Part shown: positions 58,088 through 64,000 of the stretch, piece after piece
Layout of the letters: each line of letters starts with the position of its first letter
Position numbering within the stretch: position 1 is the stretch's first letter
DNA from: Lutimaribacter_A marinistellae
GTDB lineage: Bacteria > Pseudomonadota > Alphaproteobacteria > Rhodobacterales > Rhodobacteraceae
Reading direction: 5' to 3'
Length of the DNA stretch: 64,000 nucleotides
Assembly: GCF_042648365.1 (NCBI RefSeq)
Contig: NZ_JBHRXI010000001.1
Span: forward strand, 1 to 64,000
Program-made: the position numbers and the translations under genes
Notes under the pieces: generated by a model
Told to the model about the DNA's origin: nothing
Seen by the model: only the letters and a program-made list of their open reading frames with translations
The model's database searches: none

Positions 58088-59434
58088 ATGACCCGAACGC
58101 CCGAAGAGATTTGCCATGCCCTGCTGGATGCTGCCCGCGTCGCAGGGGCCGAGAGCGCCGATGCGATTGCGATCGAGGGTACATCCCTGTCGGTCGAGGT
58201 GCGGGCGGGCGCGCTGGAACATGCGGAACGATCCGAGGGTACCGATCTGGGCCTGCGCGTGCTGATGGGCGGGCGGCAGGCGGTGGTGTCAAGCTCGGAC
58301 GCGCGGGACGAAACCCTGCGCGCCATGGCCGAACGGGCCGTGGCGATGGCACGCGAAGCGCCCGAAGACCCCCATGCCGGGTTGGCCGAGGCCACGGACC
58401 TTGCGCAGGATTGGGACCTGGCCGCGCTGGAGCTGGCCGATCCCGGCCCCGAACCCGAAGCCGGGGCGCTGCGCGACGCGGCGCTGGAGGCCGAGGCGGC
58501 GGCGCTGGCGGTGGATGGCGTGACGCAGGTGTCGGACGCCGCGGCGACATATGGCCGCCACGCGGTGCACATGGCGGCCAGCAACGGGTTCTCGGGCGGG
58601 TACGCGCGGACGGGCCGTTCGGTTTCCTGCGTAGCAATCTCGGGCGAAGGCACGGGAATGGAGCGCGACTATGACGGCGACAGCCGGACCTGGGCCGAAG
58701 ATCTGCGCTCCCCGACCGAGGTGGGCCGCACGGCGGGGGAACGCGCGGTGGCGATGCAAGGCGCGCGGCGGCCCAAGACCGGCAGCTATCCGGTCCTGTT
58801 CGACGAGCGCATCTCGTCCTCGCTGGTCGGGCACCTGCTTGCAGCGGTGAACGGCGCGTCGGTGGCGCGTGGGTCGTCATGGCTCAAGGACGCGATGGGC
58901 GAGCAGGTGCTGCCCGCGGCTTTGTCGCTGGTCGAAGATCCGCACCGCCCCCGTGTTTCAGGCTCGCGCCCCTTCGACGCCGAAGGATTGCCGACCCGCA
59001 GCCGGACCATCGTGGAAAACGGGGTGCTTACCGGCTGGACACTGGACCTTTCGAGTGCGCGCAAGCTGGGCCTCAGTTCCACTGGGAACGCCGCGCGCAG
59101 CGTGTCTGGCCCGCCCTCGCCCAGCAACTGGAACCTTGCCTTGAGCCAAGGCGACAAGAGCCGCGAAGAGCTGTTGCGCGACATGGGCACCGGGCTGCTG
59201 GTGACGTCGATGATCGGTTCGACCATCAATCCGAACACGGGAGATTACTCGCGCGGGGCGTCGGGGTTCTGGGTCGAGAACGGCGAGATTGCCTATCCCG
59301 TGAACGAGTGCACGATCGCCGGGAACCTGCGCGACATGCTGTTGCGGATGATCCCGGCCAACGATGCGCGGACCTACCTGTCGCGGGTGGTGCCATCGAT
59401 CCTGATCGAGGGGATGGCGCTTGCAGGCAACTGA
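58088..59434 (+). CDS. pmbA: TldD/PmbA family protein (TldE/PmbA)
   Basis: 448 residues. GSYPVLFDERISSSLVGHLL near 235, ASNGFSGGYARTGRSVSCVA near 160 and YPVNECTIAGNLRDMLLRMI near the C-terminus mark the PmbA/TldE side of the family. The HExxxH motif of the protease subunit TldD is absent, as expected. With TldD, PmbA forms a metalloprotease that matures modified peptides and degrades CcdA in E. coli. No tldD lies in the window. Its end overlaps the next gene by 14 bases. Confidence 0.88.
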   Translation: MTRTPEEICHALLDAARVAGAESADAIAIEGTSLSVEVRAGALEHAERSEGTDLGLRVLMGGRQAVVSSSDARDETLRAMAERAVAMAREAPEDPHAGLAEATDLAQDWDLAALELADPGPEPEAGALRDAALEAEAAALAVDGVTQVSDAAATYGRHAVHMAASNGFSGGYARTGRSVSCVAISGEGTGMERDYDGDSRTWAEDLRSPTEVGRTAGERAVAMQGARRPKTGSYPVLFDERISSSLVGHLLAAVNGASVARGSSWLKDAMGEQVLPAALSLVEDPHRPRVSGSRPFDAEGLPTRSRTIVENGVLTGWTLDLSSARKLGLSSTGNAARSVSGPPSPSNWNLALSQGDKSREELLRDMGTGLLVTSMIGSTINPNTGDYSRGASGFWVENGEIAYPVNECTIAGNLRDMLLRMIPANDARTYLSRVVPSILIEGMALAGN

Positions 59435-60233
59435 CCTTGCCCTGCTGATCGACGCCGCACGGGAGGCCGGGCGGATCGCCGGCCGCTATACCGGCCCTAC
59501 GGCCGAACGCTGGGAAAAGGCGGCCGGCGCGGGCCCTGTGACCGAGGCCGATCTTGCCGTGAACGAAATGCTCGAGGCGCGCCTGCCCGCAGCGCGACCG
59601 GGCTATGGATGGCTGAGCGAGGAAAGCGAGGACAGCCCCGAGCGGCTGGAGCGCGAAACGCTGTTCATCATCGACCCGATCGACGGCACGCGCAGCTTTG
59701 CCGAGGGGTCGCGCACATGGGCGCATTCGCTGGCCATTGCGCATCGCGGCGAGGTGACGGCGGCCGTCGTCTACCTGCCGCAGCGCGACCTTCTCTATGC
59801 CGCCGCAAAGGGCGAGGGCGCGACGCTGAACGATGTTCCGATCCGGGTCAGCGAGGTGCCCGCGCTCGACCGGGCCGAGATCCTGGCCGCGAAACCCAAC
59901 CTTGAGTCCAAGCACTGGCGGGCAGGCACACCGCCGAATTTCGCGCGCGCCTATCGCCCGTCGCTGGCCTATCGCCTGGCGCTGGTTGCCCAGGGGCGAT
60001 TCGACGGTATGCTGACCCTGCGGCCAAGCTGGGAGTGGGATATCGCCGCGGGTGCGCTGATCATCACAGAGGCAGGCGGCACCTGCACCGATCGCAGCGG
60101 CGCACCGCTTCGGTTCAACACGGCGCGAGCGCGGCTGGATGGTGTGGTGGCGGGCGGACGCGCTGTGCACGACGCCCTTGGCGCGGCGCTGCGCCCCAGC
60201 GGTCCGGGCCTTCCCCAGACGCCGCCAGCTTGA
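59421..60233 (+). CDS. Inositol monophosphatase / CysQ-like phosphatase
   Basis: 270 residues starting at a TTG. This start is supported by GAGGGG seven bases upstream and by the absence of another early start before the family domain. Motifs are GWLSEESED (metal), FIIDPIDGTRSFAEGSRTWA (D-P-I-D-G-T) and SWEWDIAAGALIITEAGG. This is the Li-sensitive Mg phosphatase fold; 3'(2'),5'-bisphosphate nucleotidase (CysQ) or inositol monophosphatase are both possible. It overlaps pmbA by 14 bases. Confidence 0.85.
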   Translation: MQATDLALLIDAAREAGRIAGRYTGPTAERWEKAAGAGPVTEADLAVNEMLEARLPAARPGYGWLSEESEDSPERLERETLFIIDPIDGTRSFAEGSRTWAHSLAIAHRGEVTAAVVYLPQRDLLYAAAKGEGATLNDVPIRVSEVPALDRAEILAAKPNLESKHWRAGTPPNFARAYRPSLAYRLALVAQGRFDGMLTLRPSWEWDIAAGALIITEAGGTCTDRSGAPLRFNTARARLDGVVAGGRAVHDALGAALRPSGPGLPQTPPA

Positions 60234-60300
60234 CCTTGGGGGCGAAACCCGTAGGTTGCCCGCGATCCCCTGCCCCGGATTCCAGACAAGGAGATGTCCC

Positions 60301-60543
60301 ATGGCCCAGCGCCTTCACCTCGTTTTCGGCGGCGAGCTTGTCGACCCCACCAAGAGCGTGTTCAAGGACGTGAACGACATCCATGTCGTCGGCATGTTCC
60401 CGGATTATCAGTCGGCCTATGACGCCTGGAAGGCCGAGGCGCAGCGGACAGTGGACAACGCCCATATGCGTTACTTCATCGCCCACATCCATCGCCTGCG
60501 CGACGAGGAAACCGAGGCCTCCTCGACCGAAGAACTGGGCTGA
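60301..60543 (+). CDS. DUF4170 small protein
   Basis: 80 residues from MAQRLHLVFGGELVDPTKSV, with AAGGAGAT before the ATG. The sequence FKDVNDIHVVGMFPDYQSAY and HMRYFIAHIHRLRDEE is that of the small alphaproteobacterial DUF4170 family, of unknown function and commonly found just upstream of waaA. It has no membrane segment. The waaA TTG start follows 4 bases after its stop, so the two are translationally linked. Confidence 0.8.
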   Translation: MAQRLHLVFGGELVDPTKSVFKDVNDIHVVGMFPDYQSAYDAWKAEAQRTVDNAHMRYFIAHIHRLRDEETEASSTEELG

Positions 60544-60547
60544 GCCC

Positions 60548-61777
60548 TTGCCGCGCTCGCTGAGCCTTGCCGCCTATCGCGCCCTGTCGTGGCGTGGCGG
60601 CGCGGTGGGCGACGTGGCGACCAGTGGGCGACCCGACGGCGAGTTGCTGTGGCTGCACGTGGCTGCGCCCGACAGGCTCTCGGCGGTGAACGACCTGTGC
60701 AGGCGGCTCTTGTCGCAGCGCACCGGGCTGAACCTGCTGCTGACCAGCCCCGAGGGCAGCGACAAGGCGGACTGGGGCGGCGCGATCGCACCGCTGATGC
60801 CCCTGCCCCCGGACCAGCCGGGCGTGGTGCGCAGCTTTCTCAACCATTGGCGGCCCGATGCGGCCTTGTGGGTCGGGGGCGGGCTACAGCCCCTGCTGTT
60901 GAGCCAGGCTGCAGCGCGGGGCATGGCGATGATCCTGACCGACGTGCAAAGCGGCGATCTTGTGCTGCGCAAACGGCGATGGCTGCCCGACCTCGCCCGT
61001 GCGACGCTGGACGTGTTCGACCATATCCGCGTAACGGATGAAGAGACCGGGCGCGCGATCCGCCGGACCGGCATACCCGGTTCCAAGGTCGCGCTGACGC
61101 CTCTGTTGCAGGTCGGCGCCAGCCCGCAGCCCTGGCCCGAGGACGAGCTGGTGGAAATCACCCGGATCTTTGCCGGGCGGCCTGTCTGGCTGGCTGCGTG
61201 GACGCAGCCCAAGGAGTTCATCTCGGTCCTGAGCGCGCATCGTCATGCGTTGCGCCTGCTGCATCGCCTGTTGCTGGTGATCCATGTTGCCGACCCCGCC
61301 GAGGCCGCCCCGCTGCGCGACCGGTTGCGCGACATGGACCTTCGCTGCGCCGACTGGGACGCGGGCGAAGAGATCGAGGACAACACCCAAGTCATCCTGT
61401 CGGCCCATGGCGAGGATCTGGGCCTGTGGTACCGGGTTTCTCCCCTGACCTTTCTTGGCAGTTCGCTGGAACCGGGCGGCGGCGGCAAAGACCCCCTGAC
61501 CGCTGCGGCGCTTGGCTCTGCCCTGTTGCACGGGCCGGATACGGGCGAGTATCGCGCGCTTTACCGTCGCCTGACCAAGGCCGGGGCGGCGCGGTGTGTG
61601 CGTGACGGCGACGGTCTGGGCCGCGCGGTGGTGGAGTTGCTGGCGCCGGACCGCGCCGCGACGATGGCGCTTGCCGGCTGGCAGGTGGTGACAGAGGGGG
61701 CCGAGGCCATGGACAGCCTGATCGACCTTGTCCAGGACCGGCTGGACCGGAGGAAGGCGGACAATGCGCGCACCTGA
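60548..61777 (+). CDS. waaA: 3-deoxy-D-manno-octulosonic acid (Kdo) transferase
   Basis: 409 residues from a TTG at 60548, giving LPRSLSLAAYRALS, the usual WaaA N-terminus. The GT-30 type N-terminal domain is followed by LVLRKRRWLPDLARATLDVF, VTDEETGRAIRRTGIP, and a C-terminal half with DLGLWYRVSPLTFLGSSLEP and GGGKDPLTAAALGSALLHGP. It transfers Kdo from CMP-Kdo to lipid A precursor at the inner membrane. Its end overlaps lpxK by 14 bases. Confidence 0.88.
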   Translation: MPRSLSLAAYRALSWRGGAVGDVATSGRPDGELLWLHVAAPDRLSAVNDLCRRLLSQRTGLNLLLTSPEGSDKADWGGAIAPLMPLPPDQPGVVRSFLNHWRPDAALWVGGGLQPLLLSQAAARGMAMILTDVQSGDLVLRKRRWLPDLARATLDVFDHIRVTDEETGRAIRRTGIPGSKVALTPLLQVGASPQPWPEDELVEITRIFAGRPVWLAAWTQPKEFISVLSAHRHALRLLHRLLLVIHVADPAEAAPLRDRLRDMDLRCADWDAGEEIEDNTQVILSAHGEDLGLWYRVSPLTFLGSSLEPGGGGKDPLTAAALGSALLHGPDTGEYRALYRRLTKAGAARCVRDGDGLGRAVVELLAPDRAATMALAGWQVVTEGAEAMDSLIDLVQDRLDRRKADNART

Positions 61778-62759
61778 GTTCTGGAACCGGCCGCCCGAGG
61801 CACTGGGCTGGCAGGCGCGTCTGCTGTCGCCGCTGGGCGCACTTTACGCACGGGCCACGGCGCGGCGGGTCGCGGAGCGCGGCTGGCGCGCGGGCGTACC
61901 AGTGATCTGTATCGGCAACATCAACGCCGGGGGAACGGGCAAGACGCCCACGGCGATCTGGATGGTCGAGGCGCTGCGCGATGCGGGTCACGAACCGCAT
62001 GTCGTCTCGCGCGGATATGGCGGGTCGGTCGAGGGGCCACTGCAGGTCGACCCAGCCCGGCACAAGGCATCAAAGGTCGGGGACGAGCCACTATTGCTTG
62101 CAGCCTTTGCCGAGGTCTGGGTCGCGCGGGACCGGGCCGCAGGCGTGCGCGCGGCCGAGGCGGCGGGTGCGAGCGTGATCGTGCTGGATGACGGGTTCCA
62201 GAACCCCGCGGTGGACAAGGACCTGTCGGTCGTCGTCGTCGACGCGGCGCAGGGCTTCGGCAATGGGCGCTGCATCCCGGCGGGCCCGTTGCGCGAACCG
62301 GTCGAAGCGGGCCTGGCGCGGGCCGACCTCGTGCTATCCTTGGGAGATGCGCAGGCGCAGGAGGCATTTGCCGCGCGTTGGGGCAAGCGTCTGGGCGTGC
62401 CGCACCTGACCGGCACCGTCGAACCGTTGCAGACAGGCATGGACTGGTCGCAGACATCGGTTCTGGCCTTTGCCGGGATCGGCCACCCCGAGAAGTTTTT
62501 CCGGACGCTGCGCGCGCAAGGGGCGCAACTGCTGCGGGCCGAGGCGTTGGACGATCACCAACCCCTGACGCCCGCACTGATGAACCGGCTGGAAGGCGAG
62601 GCGAAACTGCTAGGCGCGCAGATGGTCACGACCGAGAAGGATGCCGTGCGCCTGCCGCCCGGCTTCCGCTCCAAGGTCGTCACTCTTCCGGTCCGGCTGA
62701 GCATCCATCAGGACGCAGAGATGCGAGAGATGCTGGCCACAGCCGCCCCCGCGCCCTGA
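61764..62759 (+). CDS. lpxK: Tetraacyldisaccharide 4'-kinase
   Basis: 331 residues from MRAPEFWNRPPEALGWQARL. An N-terminal hydrophobic anchor near 15-35 is followed by the P-loop IGNINAGGTGKTPTAIWMVE at 50-69, VVSRGYGG, VLDDGFQNPAVDKDLSVVVV and FAGIGHPEKFF, all LpxK landmarks. It phosphorylates the 4' position of the lipid A disaccharide. It is co-transcribed with waaA and convergent with the CoA-transferase gene, 6 bases away. Confidence 0.94.
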   Translation: MRAPEFWNRPPEALGWQARLLSPLGALYARATARRVAERGWRAGVPVICIGNINAGGTGKTPTAIWMVEALRDAGHEPHVVSRGYGGSVEGPLQVDPARHKASKVGDEPLLLAAFAEVWVARDRAAGVRAAEAAGASVIVLDDGFQNPAVDKDLSVVVVDAAQGFGNGRCIPAGPLREPVEAGLARADLVLSLGDAQAQEAFAARWGKRLGVPHLTGTVEPLQTGMDWSQTSVLAFAGIGHPEKFFRTLRAQGAQLLRAEALDDHQPLTPALMNRLEGEAKLLGAQMVTTEKDAVRLPPGFRSKVVTLPVRLSIHQDAEMREMLATAAPAP

Positions 62760-62765
62760 CGCGTG

Positions 62766-63878
62766 TCAGTCGTCCTCGCCCAGTTTCGGCGCGGGACGGT
62801 GCAGGCTGAGTTCGGCATCGGAGAAGACGAAAGGCGAGCGTACGCCGGGCACGCCGCCCAGCTCGATCTGCATGCCACGCGCGACGACCTGCGGATCGGC
62901 CATCACCTCGTCCATGCGGTTGATCGGGCCAGCGGGCACGCCCTCGGCCTCGCAGGCGGCCAGAAGATCGGCCTTGTCCCTTTGCGCGGTGGCCCCGTTC
63001 AGCCGGGCGATCATCACGCGGCGATTGGCCAGCCGGTCCTTGTTGCGGGCAAATTCGGGTGCTTCGGCCATCTCGTCCAGCCCAAGTATTCGGCACAGGC
63101 GCTGGTACTGCCTGTCATTGCCTGTGGCGATGATGATATGGCCATCGGCGCAGTCGAACACCTGGTAAGGTGCAAGGTTGACATGCGCATTGCCCATCCG
63201 CCCCGGAGGGTTGCCGGTGGTGAGGTAGTTCATCGCCTGGTTCGCGGTCACCGATACGGCCACGTCCAGCAGGGACATGTCGATATGCTGACCGCGTCCG
63301 GTTTCCTGGCGCTGATGCAGCGCGGCGAGGATCGCGGTGACGGAATAGATGCCGGTGAAGACGTCGGTGATCGCGACACCCGCCTTTTGCGGCTGGCCAT
63401 CCGGCTCGCCGGTGATCGACATCAGCCCTGACATGCCCTGTATGATGAAGTCATACCCTGCCCGGTGGGCATAGGGGCCGGTCTGGCCAAAGCCGGTGAT
63501 CGAGCAATAGATGAGCCGTGGATTTATCTCGGCAAGGCTGGCGTAATCCAGCCCGTATTTCTTGAGCCCGCCCAGTTTGAAATTTTCGATCAGGATGTCG
63601 GCATCGGCCACCAGCTCGCGCACGCGGGCCTGCCCCTCTTCGGTCGAGAAATCGACAGCGATCGAGGCCTTGCCGCGATTGGCGGAGTGGAAATAGGCGG
63701 CCGAGACATCCTCGTCCCGTGTCACGAAAGGCGGGCCCCAGGCGCGGGTATCGTCGCCTGCAGGGCTTTCGACCTTGATGACCTCGGCGCCCAGGTCGGC
63801 CAGCGTCTGACCGGCCCAGGGGCCGGCCAGGATGCGCGCCAATTCGACGACCTTCAATCCGGCGAGCGGTGCGGTCAT
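62766..63878 (-). CDS. CaiB/BaiF-family (class III) CoA-transferase
   Basis: 370 residues. GLKVVELARILAGPWAGQTL at the N-terminus, ADILIENFKLGGLKKYGLDY, ITGFGQTGPYAHRAGYDFII and QHIDMSLLDVAVSVTANQAM, which carries the catalytic Asp of the family, are present. It exchanges CoA between a CoA ester and a free organic acid; the substrates are not predictable. The gene starts in a TAATG overlap with the end of a DsbA-like gene, an unusual partner that probably reflects compact packing. Confidence 0.88.
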   Translation of the reverse strand: MTAPLAGLKVVELARILAGPWAGQTLADLGAEVIKVESPAGDDTRAWGPPFVTRDEDVSAAYFHSANRGKASIAVDFSTEEGQARVRELVADADILIENFKLGGLKKYGLDYASLAEINPRLIYCSITGFGQTGPYAHRAGYDFIIQGMSGLMSITGEPDGQPQKAGVAITDVFTGIYSVTAILAALHQRQETGRGQHIDMSLLDVAVSVTANQAMNYLTTGNPPGRMGNAHVNLAPYQVFDCADGHIIIATGNDRQYQRLCRILGLDEMAEAPEFARNKDRLANRRVMIARLNGATAQRDKADLLAACEAEGVPAGPINRMDEVMADPQVVARGMQIELGGVPGVRSPFVFSDAELSLHRPAPKLGEDD

Positions 63879-64000
63879 TACTCTTCGAGCTCCGCCTCGA
63901 TCAGGGCCTTGAGATCGGCATAGGGTTGGTTCTCGACCGGTTCGCCGTTCAGAACGAAGCTGGGCGTAGCCTGTACACCATCGGCCTCGGCGTTTTCCTG
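63878..64000 (-). CDS. DsbA-like thiol-disulfide protein, C-terminal fragment cut by window edge
   Basis: Forty residues before the stop are visible, including GVQATPSFVLNGEPVENQPY and the helix ADLKALIEAELEE. The ATPSFVLNG segment contains the cis-proline of DsbA/thioredoxin-fold proteins. The active-site CxxC lies beyond the right edge. The stop codon overlaps the start of the CoA-transferase gene by one base. Confidence 0.75.
   Translation of the reverse strand, partial: QENAEADGVQATPSFVLNGEPVENQPYADLKALIEAELEE

Noticed and set aside
1..64000. tRNA, rRNA, prophage or insertion-sequence genes
   Set aside because: I looked for T-loop-like segments, transposases, integrases and phage structural genes in the spacers and frames and found none. 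Short non-coding RNAs cannot be excluded by eye.

Overview
The window is about 64% GC, densely coded alphaproteobacterial DNA. The gene set points to a marine Rhodobacterales (Roseobacter-group) bacterium: a TrcR-type DUF1013 regulator, sulfoacetaldehyde acetyltransferase with a SoeABC sulfite dehydrogenase, TRAP and tripartite tricarboxylate (TctABC) transporters, DUF2125 and DUF4170 proteins, and Roseobacter-style intergenic hairpins. I see no rRNA, tRNA, CRISPR array, prophage or insertion sequence. It reads as ordinary chromosome with several catabolic islands between housekeeping genes.

Layout. 1-3.5 kb: the str operon on the minus strand (rpsL-rpsG-fusA-tuf, tuf cut by the window edge) with a good sigma70-type promoter. 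3.6-5.2 kb: two tandem putative rhamnosyltransferases. 5.2-6.8 kb: an EamA transporter and a DJ-1/PfpI protein. 6.9-15.2 kb: a catabolic island with a TRAP transporter (dctPQM, minus strand), divergent to an IclR regulator, a heterodimeric aconitase-superfamily enzyme, an isocitrate lyase/PEP mutase-family lyase and a 540-residue M29-like metalloprotein. Two copies of a 17-bp palindrome flank the IclR gene. The two aconitase-family subunits have lost several normally invariant active-site residues. This is the best candidate here for an undescribed pathway.

15.2-18.9 kb: an RNase T2, TrcR, a small membrane protein and two paralogous secreted proteins that share four cysteines. 18.9-25.8 kb: a five-gene minus-strand operon (hyuA-hyuB-aminotransferase-Asp/Glu racemase or maleate isomerase-like-MmgE/PrpD) in which every junction is a 4-base overlap. 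26.1-27.5 kb: ArsR and an ArsP-like permease, ending in a clear terminator. 27.6-38.6 kb: a C2-sulfonate island. TauR is followed by Xsc (sulfoacetaldehyde to acetyl phosphate plus sulfite), Pta (acetyl phosphate to acetyl-CoA), a citrate/2-methylcitrate synthase, a TauE-type sulfite exporter and SoeABC (sulfite to sulfate). TauR-like CTGGAC-type direct repeats lie before tauR and before xsc. A 15-17-bp repeat, present as pairs with an exact 32-bp period, lies inside soeA and again, inverted, behind soeC.

38.7-44.3 kb: dapA, a lytic transglycosylase, an EamA transporter and a MnmC function split into two divergent genes. 44.3-48.7 kb: a MaoC/HTD2-like dehydratase, enoyl-CoA hydratase and SDR operon, then an MDR oxidoreductase divergent to a LysR regulator. 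48.7-56.3 kb: two divergent operons around a pair of MarR operators (tctC-tctB-tctA-sulfatase, and marR-sulfatase-MBL hydrolase), probably for import and cytoplasmic desulfation of an unknown sulfate ester. 56.4-62.8 kb: DUF2125, PmbA/TldE, a CysQ-like phosphatase, DUF4170, WaaA and LpxK (lipopolysaccharide core and lipid A). 62.8-64 kb: a CaiB/BaiF CoA-transferase and the C-terminus of a DsbA-like protein.

All functional names come from motif and sequence recognition by eye. No database search was run.
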